Shown here piece after piece: positions 48,371 to 56,727 of a DNA stretch of 64,000 bases. The notes under the pieces are model-generated. The model did not search any database, had not been told where the DNA came from, and saw only the letters and a list, made by a program, of their open reading frames with translations. The DNA comes from Natronomonas aquatica. GTDB lineage: Archaea > Halobacteriota > Halobacteria > Halobacteriales > Haloarculaceae. The DNA is taken from positions 289,267-353,266 of the forward strand of contig NZ_JAHLKM010000001.1 in NCBI RefSeq assembly GCF_024449025.1. Reading direction: 5' to 3'. Both the position numbers and the translations under genes were made by a program. The stretch's first letter is position 1. The number at the start of each line of letters is the position of its first letter.

Positions 48371-48388
48371 AAGCCCCGTGCTTTAGCG
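48371..48388 (+). mobile_element. Left half of an interrupted IS200/IS605-type (IS1341-like) end hairpin
   Basis: AAGCCCCGTGCTTTAGCG ends exactly at the MITE. Joined to 48642-48656 it rebuilds an 8-bp perfect hairpin (CCCCGTGC, TTTA loop, GCGCGGGG, one G-T pair) followed by GAGGATGTCAA. That is the form of haloarchaeal OrfB/TnpB element right ends. No tnpB gene remains. Confidence 0.55.
48379..48388 (+). repeat. Left target-site duplication of the MITE-like element
   Basis: TGCTTTAGCG, paired with CCCTTTAGCG at 48632-48641 (8 of 10 identical, CTTTAGCG shared). Confidence 0.6.
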
Positions 48389-48631
48389 CTGTCTCTTACC
48401 CACAAATCGGGTCGGTGCCGAGATCAATGCGTTCAACCGAACATCCCAATACCTACGGATGGAACTCCTCTATGTGGCGATTTCCGATTTCGTTCACCCG
48501 CATTCAGTAACCCCCTACCGCCGATATCACCGCCCGAATCGCTCCACATCTCGATTTTCTGATTGCAGATCGGGATCAAAAGCGTCTGAAGCGTCCGTTT
48601 GGAGCTCAGTGAACTTATGGGTAAGAGACAG
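48389..48631. mobile_element. 243-bp MITE-like element with 17-bp terminal inverted repeats
   Basis: The ends read CTGTCTCTTACCCACAA (48389-48405) and, on the other strand from 48631, CTGTCTCTTACCCATAA: 16 of 17 match. A 10-bp target duplication flanks it. The interior is AT-richer and has no transposase. Ends starting CTGTCTC and 10-bp duplications point to an IS4-family (ISH8-like) parent; the family is inferred. The copy lies between the transsulfuration pair and copA. Confidence 0.8.
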
Positions 48632-48656
48632 CCCTTTAGCGCGGGGAGGATGTCAA
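48632..48656 (+). mobile_element. Right target duplication and right half of the IS200/IS605-type hairpin
   Basis: Starts CCCTTTAGCG (target duplicate), continues CGGGGAGGATGTCAA. The copA stop codon (TCA on this strand, 48653-48655) lies inside the terminal motif, so the older element ended against the 3' end of copA. Confidence 0.5.
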
Positions 48657-51298
48657 CGCAGCCGGCCCAGCAGTTCGTAATCGCGGTCGGGCGTGTACCG
48701 GCGAAAGAGGAGGCTGTTCGTCAGCACCGAGACGCTCGAGAAGGCCATCGCGGCGGCGGCCAACACCGGCTGGAGCAGCCCCAGCGAGGCCAGCGGGATC
48801 ATCAGGGTGTTGTACCCGAGCGCCCACGCCAGGTTCTGTCTGATCTTCCGCAGCGTCGCATCCGAGATTCGGATCGCCTTCACGACGTCGAGGGGGTCGT
48901 CCCGCATCAGCGTCACGTCGGCGGCCTCGATCGCGACGTCCGTCCCCGAACCGATGGCGGTGCCGACGTACGCGACGGCCAGCGCCGGCGCGTCGTTGAC
49001 GCCGTCGCCGACCATCATCGCCTGCCGGCCCCCCGACTGGATCCGTTCTACGGCCTCGGATTTGTCCTCGGGGAGGACCTCGCTTCGGACGTTTTCGGGG
49101 TCGATCCCGACCCGCTCTGCGACCGCGCGGGCGGTCCGCTCGTTGTCGCCGGTGAGCATCATCACCTCGAGCTCCCGCTCCCGGAGGGCCGTCACGGCGC
49201 GTTTCGCGCTCTCTTTGACCGTGTCGGCGTCCGCGACGACGCCGAGGAGTTCGCCGCCCGATGTGCCGGCGGGCACGCGGCCGACGAGCATCGCCGTCTT
49301 GCCCTCGCTTTCGAGCCGTTCCATCGTTTCCGCGGCGGGTGAGGGGTCGATCCCCTCGTTGCCCAACAGCGTGCGGTTCCCGACGAGGATCTCGCTTCCC
49401 TCGACCGTCGCCCGAACCCCCTGTCCCGGGACGTTCTCGAAGGCCTCGGGGTCGGGCACGTCCAGCCCGCGCTCCTCGGCAGCCTCGACGATTGCCCTCG
49501 CGAGGGGGTGTTCGCTGCCGCGTTCGGCGCTCGAGGCGAGCCGGAGGACCTCGTCCGTGGAGGGCCGCTTTCGGGCGGTGAGTTCGCCACCGTCGGGGGC
49601 CGGCGTTCCGCCGTCGGGGATCGGCTCGCCGTCCGGGTCGAATACGACCACGTCGGTCAACTCCATCTCGCCCTCGGTGAGCGTCCCCGTCTTGTCGAAG
49701 ACGACGGTGTCGACGTCCTTCGCCCGTTCGAGGATGTCACCGCCTTTGAACAGGACGCCGTTGCGGGCGCCGATCGTCGTCCCGACCATCGTCGCGGCGG
49801 GCGTCGCAAGCCCGAGCGCACAGGGACAGGCGATCAACACCGCCGAGGCGAAGACGACGATCGAGAACTCGAACACCGAGACCCCCCCGCCGGCCGGTGC
49901 CGGGCCGCCGGCGACCGGGCCCCAAAGCGGTAGCGAGTTCACGAACCCGGCCAGCGCGTCGGGGAAAGAAGACCAGACCAGCCCCCAAAACAGCGCGTTG
50001 ACGATGACCGCCGGGACGAAGTACGCGGAGATGCGGTCGGCGACGTTCTGGATGTCGGGCTGGCGGGACTGGGCTTGCTTGACCGTCCGGACGATTCCCT
50101 GCAGCGCCGTATCCGATCCGACCTTCGTCGCCTCGACGACGAGGACGCCGTTCTCGTTGATCGTCGAGCCGATCACCTCGTCGCCATCCGACTTTTCGAC
50201 CGGGACGGACTCGCCGGTGACCATCGACTCGTCGACCGCGCTTTGGCCGTCGACGACGACCCCGTCGGTTGGTATCTTCTCGCCGGGGCGGACCTTCATT
50301 CGGTCCCCGACCGCGACGTCATCGAGGGCGACCTCCCGTTCGGTCCCGTCGCCGTCGACGAGCGTCGCCGTCTCGGCTTCCATCTCCAGCAGTTTCCGGA
50401 GCGCCTCGCCGGCCTGCCCTTTCGATCGGGCCTCCAGATAGTTGCCCAGCGTAATGAAAACGAGGATGAACGCGGCCGTATCGAAGTAGACGTCGCCCGC
50501 GATTGCCCCCCCAAGGACTGCGATCGAGTAGAGGTAGGCGGTCGAAGAGCCCAGCGCGATGAGGACGTCCATGTTGGCGCGGCCGTTCGTGACCAGGGCC
50601 TTGTAGGAGTTCTTATAGAAGGGCCACCCGAGGACGGCCTGTACCGGCGTCGCGAGCAGGAACTGGACCCACCCGAACCGGACGCCGAAGACCGTCTCGG
50701 GGACGATCTCGCCGCCGAGGAGGAGGTGATCGAGCATAAATAAAAGCAGCGGCGCCGAGAGCGCGGCCCCGAACAGCGTCAACCGGAGCTGTCTGCGGAT
50801 CTCGGCCCGTCTGGCGTCGTCGCGGGCGTCCCCGGCACCGCCACCGCCATCGGCGTCGGCGTCGGCGTCGGCGCCGTCCTCGCGGATCGGCGAGTAGCCG
50901 GCGTCCTCGATCGCCTCATAGACGTCCTCGATCGACGCCTCCGCGGGATTGTAGGTGACCTGTGCCTCGTCGGTCGCGTAGTTCACCTCCGCCCCGAGAA
51001 CGCCCGGCGTCCCCTCGAGCGCGGTCGCGTTGGCTTCGGCGCAGTTCGCACACGTCATATCGGAGATACCGACCGTCACCGTCTCGGAAACCGCGCCGTA
51101 TCCCGCATCGTCGATCGCGTCATAGAGGTCCCCGAGCGAGACCGTCTCGGGGTCGTACTCGACAGTCCCCTCGTCGGTGGCGTAGTTGGCGGACGCCGAG
51201 GCGACGCCGTCAAGAGACTCCAGTGTGTCCTGAACCGTCGTCGAACAGTTGGCACAGGACATCCCCGTGATGTCGAGTTGTGTCCTTCGGGTCGCCAT
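48653..51298 (-). CDS. copA: Copper-exporting P1B-type ATPase
   Basis: An 881-residue membrane ATPase pumping Cu(I) out. Two N-terminal heavy-metal domains have MSCANC (C15, C18) and MTCANC (C83, C86). Eight membrane helices include the CPC motif C491-P-C493. The phosphorylation site is D535 (DKTGTLT), then the HP motif (SEHPLARAI) and [10 protein letters not shown]. Acidic Asp/Ala repeats (DADADADG) follow the second metal domain. Neighbours are a metal-sensing regulator and a copper chaperone, forming a complete copper-export set. Confidence 0.96.
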   Translation of the reverse strand: MATRRTQLDITGMSCANCSTTVQDTLESLDGVASASANYATDEGTVEYDPETVSLGDLYDAIDDAGYGAVSETVTVGISDMTCANCAEANATALEGTPGVLGAEVNYATDEAQVTYNPAEASIEDVYEAIEDAGYSPIREDGADADADADGGGGAGDARDDARRAEIRRQLRLTLFGAALSAPLLLFMLDHLLLGGEIVPETVFGVRFGWVQFLLATPVQAVLGWPFYKNSYKALVTNGRANMDVLIALGSSTAYLYSIAVLGGAIAGDVYFDTAAFILVFITLGNYLEARSKGQAGEALRKLLEMEAETATLVDGDGTEREVALDDVAVGDRMKVRPGEKIPTDGVVVDGQSAVDESMVTGESVPVEKSDGDEVIGSTINENGVLVVEATKVGSDTALQGIVRTVKQAQSRQPDIQNVADRISAYFVPAVIVNALFWGLVWSSFPDALAGFVNSLPLWGPVAGGPAPAGGGVSVFEFSIVVFASAVLIACPCALGLATPAATMVGTTIGARNGVLFKGGDILERAKDVDTVVFDKTGTLTEGEMELTDVVVFDPDGEPIPDGGTPAPDGGELTARKRPSTDEVLRLASSAERGSEHPLARAIVEAAEERGLDVPDPEAFENVPGQGVRATVEGSEILVGNRTLLGNEGIDPSPAAETMERLESEGKTAMLVGRVPAGTSGGELLGVVADADTVKESAKRAVTALRERELEVMMLTGDNERTARAVAERVGIDPENVRSEVLPEDKSEAVERIQSGGRQAMMVGDGVNDAPALAVAYVGTAIGSGTDVAIEAADVTLMRDDPLDVVKAIRISDATLRKIRQNLAWALGYNTLMIPLASLGLLQPVLAAAAMAFSSVSVLTNSLLFRRYTPDRDYELLGRLR

Positions 51299-51436
51299 TA
51301 GTGTCGTATACTACGGCCGCCACCTTTAGGACGTTTTCTGCTTCGAGATGCCGGGTTCGGCGCGCGTGACGCTTCGGGTTCCAAAGCCGTCGACCCGGGA
51401 TCGGACAGCGTCGAAAGCCGCCCGCCCGAGACCGAG

Positions 51437-52027
51437 CTACGCTCGTTCCTCCAGCCGGCGGTACCGGTCCTCGAACCGGGAGAGACAGGACGGACAACAG
51501 AAGTGATACAGTTCGCCGTCGATCCGGGCCGTCTCGCCCTCGCTGTCGACCGTGTTGCCGCACTCGGCGCAGGCCAAAGCGAACTCGACGCCGTCGACCG
51601 AGGGCGTCCACTCGACGTCGTCGACCAGCGTGACGGTGTAGTCGGCGGTTTCGATCCCCTCGAAACGGGTCTCGATCCACTGCCGGACGTTCCGGGCCTC
51701 AAGGCGGGCATAAAACAGAAGCCCGCCGTCGGCGGTCACGAACACGTGTTCGACGCCGTCGGTATCCCGGACGCGCTCGCGGGCGGGTTCCAGCGATCCG
51801 GTCGGCAGTTCTACCCGAACCAACACCGGAACGCCCGCCCGTAGCTGTGCCCGGTCGACCTCGATCGTGAAGCCCTCGATGATCCCCGCCTCCCGGAGCC
51901 GTTCGACCCGATCGGAGACGGCCGGGCCCGAGAGACCCACCACATCGCCGATCTCGCTGAACGGGCGACGGGCGTTCTCGGCCAGAAGCGAGAGGATCTC
52001 CATGTCGGTCTCGTCGAGATCGCGCAT
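51437..52027 (-). CDS. Lrp/AsnC-type regulator with C-terminal TRASH metal-sensing domain
   Basis: A 196-residue regulator. Residues 1-60 are an Lrp-type winged helix (DETDMEILSLLAENARRPFS, then GLSGPAVSDRVERLREAG). A ligand-type domain spans about 65-145. The C-terminal TRASH-like domain has C153, C156, C177, C178 and C181, which include the C-x20-C-x3-C spacing (156, 177, 181). TRASH domains bind copper or other soft metals. Lying between copA and copZ, it most likely switches them. A TATA CAGTATTG near 52052 supports the ATG at 52027. Confidence 0.9.
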   Translation of the reverse strand: MRDLDETDMEILSLLAENARRPFSEIGDVVGLSGPAVSDRVERLREAGIIEGFTIEVDRAQLRAGVPVLVRVELPTGSLEPARERVRDTDGVEHVFVTADGGLLFYARLEARNVRQWIETRFEGIETADYTVTLVDDVEWTPSVDGVEFALACAECGNTVDSEGETARIDGELYHFCCPSCLSRFEDRYRRLEERA

Positions 52028-52048
52028 ACCCGGGGTAGTCGCTCCGGA

Positions 52049-52058
52049 TACAATACTG
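52049..52058 (-). promoter_or_regulatory. TATA box of the copper regulator gene
   Basis: Minus-strand CAGTATTGTA, 22-31 bases before the ATG at 52027. Confidence 0.5.
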
Positions 52059-52119
52059 TTCGCCCGGATATACTTCAGAGAAATCGGCTTCGGTCGGGAC
52101 GTGACTTTGGAATCGAAGG

Positions 52120-52137
52120 GGAAAACGACAAAGAGCC
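52120..52137 (+). promoter_or_regulatory. Promoter block of copZ (shared sequence with 45879-45895)
   Basis: GGAAAACGACAAAGAGCC lies 23-40 bases before the copZ ATG at 52160. A copy with one base fewer, GGAAAACGACAAAAGCC, lies 21-37 bases before an ATG in the decayed stretch at 45879. A-rich AAAAC or ACAAAG could act as the TATA region. Confidence 0.4.
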
Positions 52138-52159
52138 GTGGCGAGTAGCTCCGATCGCG

Positions 52160-52363
52160 ATGAGTCGGACAATAACCGTCGAAGGGATGAGTTGCGAACA
52201 CTGCGAGCGGACCGTCGAGGAAGCGCTCGAGGACGTCGACGGCGTCGCCCGGGCGAGGGCTGATCGGGCCGCAGGCGAGGTGAAGATCGAGGGCGCCGCC
52301 GATCCGGATCGGCTCGTGGCGGCCGTCGAAGACACCGGGTACGGCGCGTCGGTGCCGGCGTAG
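52160..52363 (+). CDS. copZ: Copper chaperone CopZ (heavy-metal-associated domain)
   Basis: A 67-residue single HMA domain with GMSCEHC (C12, C15), followed by the ferredoxin-like fold. It carries Cu(I) to CopA. Divergent from the regulator with 132 bases between starts, a natural place for a shared operator. Confidence 0.92.
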   Translation: MSRTITVEGMSCEHCERTVEEALEDVDGVARARADRAAGEVKIEGAADPDRLVAAVEDTGYGASVPA

Positions 52364-52409
52364 ATATCCCCGGCCGAAGCGTTAACCACCGGGAAGCCCT
52401 ACACGACGT

Positions 52410-52985
52410 ATGGCCGAACTGTTCGGGCTGTCGGTGCCGTTCCTGCTCGTGCTGATCGGGGCAGCGCTGATGGTCATGGAGGCGTTCGCCCCCGGCGCAC
52501 ACTTCATCGTCGTCGGTATCGCCCTGCTGGCGGCGGGGCTGGCCGGCCTGCTCGTCGGGCCGCTTTTGCCGGCAGCGGCGCTGCCGCTCGTGTTGGCGGC
52601 GATCGTCCTCGTTGCCGGCGGGACGGCGCTGTACGGCTACCGGCAGTTCGACTTCTACGGCGGGAAGGGAAGCGGGAAGACGAGCGATTCGGCCTCACTG
52701 CAGGGCAAAACCGGCCGCGTCACTCGCCACGTCACGAAGGGCGACGGCGAGGTGAAACTCGAGAGCGGCGGCTTCAACCCCTATTATCAGGCCCGGGCGC
52801 TCGACGGCGAGATTGCGGAGGGCGAGGAGGTCATGGTCGTCGATCCCGGCGGCGGCAACGTCCTCACCGTCGAGTCGGTCTCGGCGTTCGAGGACGGCAT
52901 CGACCGGGAACTCGCCGCCGACCGGAACCGACGCGGGGAGGATCGCGAGGAGCGCGACCGGGACGGCGAGACCGAGCCGGCCTGA
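52410..52985 (+). CDS. NfeD-family membrane protein
   Basis: A 191-residue protein: three membrane segments at about residues 8-28, 31-50 and 57-78, then an OB-fold NfeD domain (about 92-155: LQGKTGRVTRHVTKGDGEVK, VDPGGGNVLTVESV) and a disordered acidic tail. NfeD proteins usually pair with a stomatin/flotillin gene; none is adjacent here, so the partner must be elsewhere. Confidence 0.88.
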   Translation: MAELFGLSVPFLLVLIGAALMVMEAFAPGAHFIVVGIALLAAGLAGLLVGPLLPAAALPLVLAAIVLVAGGTALYGYRQFDFYGGKGSGKTSDSASLQGKTGRVTRHVTKGDGEVKLESGGFNPYYQARALDGEIAEGEEVMVVDPGGGNVLTVESVSAFEDGIDRELAADRNRRGEDREERDRDGETEPA

Positions 52986-53708
52986 TCAGCCGAGCCGCTC
53001 TTCGCACTCCTCGGCCGCCATCGACTCGGCGGTGACGCCGCCCGGTTCCTGCGCCAAGAGCGCGACTGCGGCGTCGTCCATCACGTCCGGATCGCGGATG
53101 GATTCACGTTCGTCCTCGGGGAGGTGATCCCAGAACTTCGTCTCGACGCGGCCGCCGGGATCGAGGCCGTTGACGTTGATCTCGGGTTCGAGTTCGTACG
53201 CAAGCGTCCTCGTGAACCCCTCGAGGGCCCACTTCGAGGCGACGTAGGGGCCCCACCCGGCCGAGCCGCGGCGGCCCAGCCCCGAAGAGATGTTGACGAC
53301 GTTGCCGGCCGACATCTCGGGGACGGCGTGTTTCGAACACAGGAAGGGGCCGGTGGCGTTGACCTCCATGATGAGTCGCCAGTCCTCGGCGTCGATCCCG
53401 GTGACCTCACGGCGTTCGTCATAGAGGCTCAAAAGCCCGATGGCAGCGTTGTTGACGAGCCCGGTGAGGTCGCCGTACTCCTCGACGGTCGCCTCGATGA
53501 GCGCCTCGACGGCCGCCTCGTCGGTCACGTCGGCGGGGACGACCAGCGTCTCTCCGGCGGTCTCGGCGGCGACCGCCTCGAGGTCGGCCTCGCTTCTGGC
53601 CGACAGCACCGTGTTCGCGCCCTCGCGGGCGAACCGCTTTGCCATCGACGCCCCGAGCCCGCGGCTCGCGCCCGTGACGATCACCGTCTCGTCGTCGAGT
53701 TGTCCCAT
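52986..53708 (-). CDS. Short-chain dehydrogenase/reductase with full catalytic set
   Basis: A 240-residue SDR with TGASRGLGA (12-20), NNAA (87-90), S141/S142, Y155 and K159. Its stop directly abuts the NfeD stop (convergent, no gap). It is divergent from a second SDR lacking the tyrosine. Substrate unknown. Confidence 0.9.
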   Translation of the reverse strand: MGQLDDETVIVTGASRGLGASMAKRFAREGANTVLSARSEADLEAVAAETAGETLVVPADVTDEAAVEALIEATVEEYGDLTGLVNNAAIGLLSLYDERREVTGIDAEDWRLIMEVNATGPFLCSKHAVPEMSAGNVVNISSGLGRRGSAGWGPYVASKWALEGFTRTLAYELEPEINVNGLDPGGRVETKFWDHLPEDERESIRDPDVMDDAAVALLAQEPGGVTAESMAAEECEERLG

Positions 53709-53783
53709 ATCCGTGGCTCGATGCCGGGAGACAAAAACCCGCCGGACGATACGGTTTTGTCGCCGGCATCCCTCGGGAAGGGT

Positions 53784-54482
53784 ATGACACGGACGGCAAT
53801 CATCGCCGGCGTCGGTCCCGGGCTTGGCGAGTCGATCGCCCGACGGTTCATCAAGGAAGGCTGTCGGGTCGGGCTCTTCGCCCGCTCGGAGGACTACCTC
53901 GCGGAACTGTCGGCCGAACTGGGCGAGAACGCCCTCCCGATCCCGACGGACATCACCGACCCGGACGCGGTCGCGGCCGGTTTCGAGGCCGTCCGGGAGG
54001 CGTTCGGGCCGGTCGACGTCCTCGTCAACCACGCGAGCGGCGGCGCCTGGAAGGGCCTCCGGGAGATCTCGCCGGCAGCCTTCGAGGAGGCCTGGCGCGT
54101 CTCGGCCTACGGCGGGCTGTTGTGCTCGCAGGCGGCCGTCCCCGACATGCCCGATGGCGACGGCGGGACCGTCATCTTCACCGGCGCGACCTCCGCGATC
54201 CGGGGGCGCGACGGGGCCGTCGGATTCAGCGCCGCGAAGTTCGCCGTCCGGGGGTTGGCCGAGTCGATGGCCAGGGAACTCGGCCCCGAGGGGATCCACG
54301 TCGCCCACGTCGTCATCGACGGGGGGATACTGCCACCCGGAGGCGCGACCGGAACCGACCGCGACACCGAAGAATTCCTCGATCCCGACGCGATCGCCGA
54401 CTCCTACTGGCATCTCGTGACGCAGGACCGGTCCGCCTGGACGCTGGAGTTGGACCTCCGGCCGCACGTCGAAGAGTTCTAG
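53784..54482 (+). CDS. SDR-family protein with catalytic Tyr replaced by Phe
   Basis: A 232-residue SDR. The nucleotide loop is GVGPGLGESIA (9-19), and VNHASGGAW takes the place of NNAG. In the active-site motif the tyrosine is F148 (FSAAK, K152 kept). FTGATSAIRGR supplies serine-like residues. Loss of the tyrosine hydroxyl should block ordinary carbonyl reduction, so it may bind nucleotide for another role. 75 bases separate it from the divergent normal SDR. Confidence 0.85.
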   Translation: MTRTAIIAGVGPGLGESIARRFIKEGCRVGLFARSEDYLAELSAELGENALPIPTDITDPDAVAAGFEAVREAFGPVDVLVNHASGGAWKGLREISPAAFEEAWRVSAYGGLLCSQAAVPDMPDGDGGTVIFTGATSAIRGRDGAVGFSAAKFAVRGLAESMARELGPEGIHVAHVVIDGGILPPGGATGTDRDTEEFLDPDAIADSYWHLVTQDRSAWTLELDLRPHVEEF

Positions 54483-54544
54483 ACGGGCATCGACCGCCCG
54501 GACGATCCCCAAAAGTAATACTCGCCGCTCGATACCGGACGGAC

Positions 54545-55720
54545 ATGCGAGAGCGTCGGCGGGTACTCGGTGTGACGGCTGCCGCGCTGTTTTTTTCCGT
54601 GCTGGTTTGGTTCAACTACTCGGCAGTGCTGCCGTTGGTCGTCGAGGAGTGGGGGCTCTCGGGCACCCAGGCGGGGATCGTCTTCGGGGCGTTCCAGGCC
54701 GGCTATCTCGTGGCGATCGTTCCGGCGGGGTGGCTCGCAGACCGGTACTCGCCGCGCTGGGTGATCGCCGTCGGCGCGACCGGAACCGGGGTGCCGAGCC
54801 TGCTGTTTGCGGGCTTCGCGGAGGGATTTCTCCGCGGGACGGTCCTGCGGTTCCTCTCGGGGCTCTTCATGGCCGGCGTCTACGTGCCGGGGATGCGGTT
54901 CGTCAGCGACTGGTTCCCCGAGTCGGTCAGAGGGCGGGCGCTGGGGATCTACATCGGGACGTTCTCGGTCGGGTCGGGGCTGTCGTTCGTCTTCGCCACA
55001 GCCGTCGCCGACGTGGTCGACTGGCGGCTGGCCGTCGGCGTCACCAGCGTCGGCGCGCTGTTCGTCGCGCCGCCGATGCTCGCGTTGACCCGCGATCACC
55101 CCGAACGGTCGGGGAGGGAAGGCGAGGCGTTCGATCTCTCGGTTCTCCGCAACCGCGAGTACCTGTATGCGGTCAGTATCTACTCGTGGCACAACTGGGA
55201 GCTGTTCGGGGTTCGCAACTGGCTTTTGGCCTTCCTCGTGGCGGCACCCGCCTTCGCCGCGACCGGATCGGGGCTGCTCCCGGGGTTCGTCGTCGGGCTG
55301 ATGATCGTCATGGGGGGCGTGGGGAACGTGGCCGGCGGCTGGCTGAGCGATCGCATCGGCCGCCCCCGAACGATCGGGATCGGGCTGGCCGCAAGCGCCT
55401 CGTTGAGCGCAGTGTTCGGTCTGCTCGGCGGGCTCTCGATCGCGGCGCTTTTCGGGATCGTGCTGATCTACGGCGTCGCCATCACGATGGACAGCGCGCC
55501 GACCTCGACGATGGTGACCGAGGTCGTCGACGAGAGCCACGTCGGGACCGCCCTGTCGCTGCAGTCGCTCGTGGGGTTCACGACGACCGTCGTCTCGCCG
55601 GTCGTCTTCGGCCTCGCGTTGGACCGGGCGGGATATTCCGCCGCCTTCCCGACGCTCGCCGTGGGGGCGTTGCTCGGGCTCCTCTCGGTCGGCGCACTCG
55701 TCCGGCTCCGACGCGGGTGA
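54545..55720 (+). CDS. MFS transporter
   Basis: A 391-residue major facilitator with about 12 helices. Motif A is GWLADRYSPRWV (about 60-71), with a second GWLSDRIGRPRT around 270. WFPESVRGRALGIYIG and FDLSVLRNREYLYA suggest relation to CynX/nitrate-type or organic-anion carriers, which is uncertain. It follows the SDR by 62 bases on the same strand. Substrate unknown. Confidence 0.88.
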   Translation: MRERRRVLGVTAAALFFSVLVWFNYSAVLPLVVEEWGLSGTQAGIVFGAFQAGYLVAIVPAGWLADRYSPRWVIAVGATGTGVPSLLFAGFAEGFLRGTVLRFLSGLFMAGVYVPGMRFVSDWFPESVRGRALGIYIGTFSVGSGLSFVFATAVADVVDWRLAVGVTSVGALFVAPPMLALTRDHPERSGREGEAFDLSVLRNREYLYAVSIYSWHNWELFGVRNWLLAFLVAAPAFAATGSGLLPGFVVGLMIVMGGVGNVAGGWLSDRIGRPRTIGIGLAASASLSAVFGLLGGLSIAALFGIVLIYGVAITMDSAPTSTMVTEVVDESHVGTALSLQSLVGFTTTVVSPVVFGLALDRAGYSAAFPTLAVGALLGLLSVGALVRLRRG

Positions 55721-55732
55721 CAGACAGCGTGC

Positions 55733-56362
55733 CTACGTCCCCTCGACCAGCCGGCGCAGGTGCTCCGGCGGGACCGCCCCGCGGGCGGCGTGGCCGTCGT
55801 AGACGAACGTCGGGACGCCGGAAACCCCCGCCTGCCTCGCCGCCGCGAAGTCCTCCCGGAGCCGCTCGCGGTTGGTCCCGCTTTCGATCGCCACGCGGAC
55901 CTCCTCGCCGTCGAGTCCGACGTCGTCGGCGAGGCCGGCCAGCACGTCGGGATCGCCGATGTCACGGCCCTCGATCCACAGCGCCTCGAAGACGGCCTCG
56001 TCGAAGGCGAGCCACGCCTCCGGGTACTCCGCGTCAACGTAGGCGGCCGCGACCTGTGTATCGAAGGAATCGACCTCGGGCGTCCCATCGATCCCCAGCA
56101 TCCCCTCCGCGCCGTACTCGTCTTTGAGCCGCGTGACGTTCTCTTTGACCTCCTCGTAGTACGCCTCGTCCTTGCCGTCGTCGACCGAGTGATCGATCTC
56201 CCCGTCGGGACCCCGCTTTCCTGCCCGGAGATCGAAGGGCCGCCACTCGATCTCGAGGGGCCGGTCCCGTGTCTCCTGATACGCCGACAGCGACTGCCGG
56301 CCGAGATAACAGAACGGGCAGACGTAATCCGAATACACCGTGATAGGTTCCTCGTCGCTCAT
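55733..56362 (-). CDS. DsbA-family (FrnE-like) thiol oxidoreductase
   Basis: A 209-residue thioredoxin-fold protein with a helical insert. The active site is C15-P-F-C18 (DYVCPFCYLG). GVSGVPTFVYDG near residue 180 gives the cis-proline. No signal peptide, so cytoplasmic. FrnE-like members isomerise or reduce thiols, some in oxidative stress. An inverted repeat directly abuts its start codon. Confidence 0.9.
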   Translation of the reverse strand: MSDEEPITVYSDYVCPFCYLGRQSLSAYQETRDRPLEIEWRPFDLRAGKRGPDGEIDHSVDDGKDEAYYEEVKENVTRLKDEYGAEGMLGIDGTPEVDSFDTQVAAAYVDAEYPEAWLAFDEAVFEALWIEGRDIGDPDVLAGLADDVGLDGEEVRVAIESGTNRERLREDFAAARQAGVSGVPTFVYDGHAARGAVPPEHLRRLVEGT

Positions 56363-56382
56363 CGACCGCCGATAGGCGGTCG
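56363..56382 (-). promoter_or_regulatory. 8-bp inverted repeat abutting the DsbA-like start codon
   Basis: CGACCGCC and GGCGGTCG (56363-56370, 56375-56382) around a 4-base loop. In RNA this hairpin would sit right before the ATG; in DNA it could be an operator. Confidence 0.45.
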
Positions 56383-56426
56383 TTCCGGATAAGGTCGTCC
56401 GTCGCGGCGGGAGGTGTCGGCAAAAG

Positions 56427-56441
56427 CGGATAAAAAGGGTT
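56427..56441 (-). terminator. T-run probably terminating the original thermosome transcript
   Basis: On the minus strand the sequence just after the distal copy of the thermosome end reads ACCCTTTTTATCCGC. It lies about 1 kb from the present thermosome stop but directly behind the repeated 3' end. Confidence 0.5.
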
Positions 56442-56470
56442 CGTCGGCGCCGTCTATTCCGCGGAGATGA
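56442..56470. repeat. Distal copy of the 29-bp thermosome 3'-end repeat (candidate att)
   Basis: Identical over 29 bases to 57472-57500. On the minus strand this copy encodes LISAE plus TAG like the thermosome end; similarity continues weakly to 56481 (IEDLISAE versus IDDVISAE). It keeps the T-run behind it. Confidence 0.8.
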
Positions 56471-56494
56471 GGTCTTCGATGATTGCAGGGGCCT

Positions 56495-56519
56495 GCTGTA
56501 TGGTGATTAATCGTATCGG
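56495..56519 (+). repeat. Left inverted repeat of the thermosome-end island
   Basis: Starts GCTGTATGGTGATTA; matches the reverse complement of 57362-57386 in 21 of 25 bases, the first 15 without mismatch. Confidence 0.75.
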
Positions 56520-56700
56520 CGTGAGATCGTTGTGGTGAACTAACGTAGGTAACGCCCGGTGTGGGCTTTGAGAATCAGTAGATGGATTCTTCGGTATAAC
56601 CGGGTCAGGCTCTGTTGGGATTCTCTTTGGTGATAGGCCAGCAAATACGCTGAATGGAGAGCGGGTACGTTGTAAATGTCGGATAATATATAGGAACTGA

Positions 56701-56708
56701 CTTTATGC
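56701..56708 (+). promoter_or_regulatory. TATA box of the 79-residue membrane protein gene
   Basis: CTTTATGC, 20-27 bases before the ATG at 56728. Confidence 0.5.
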
Positions 56709-56727
56709 TTCGGAAACAATCAGAGAT

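Larger units (their letters stand above)
56363..56727. other. Intergenic stretch: att-like repeat, inverted-repeat end and promoters, no sure gene
   Basis: Contains the DsbA-side hairpin, the T-run, the 29-bp repeat copy and the left inverted repeat. Base composition drops from 56500 onward. On the minus strand one frame (about 56690-56540) reads a basic helix-like peptide (SLTRLYRRIHLLILKAHTGR) but lacks a good start; I do not call it. AATATATAG at 56685-56693 is TATA-like. Confidence 0.5.

Noticed and set aside
48459..48680. 73-residue plus-strand frame within the MITE-like element
   Set aside because: It runs through the inverted-repeat end into copA antisense sequence; no transposase similarity and no promoter.
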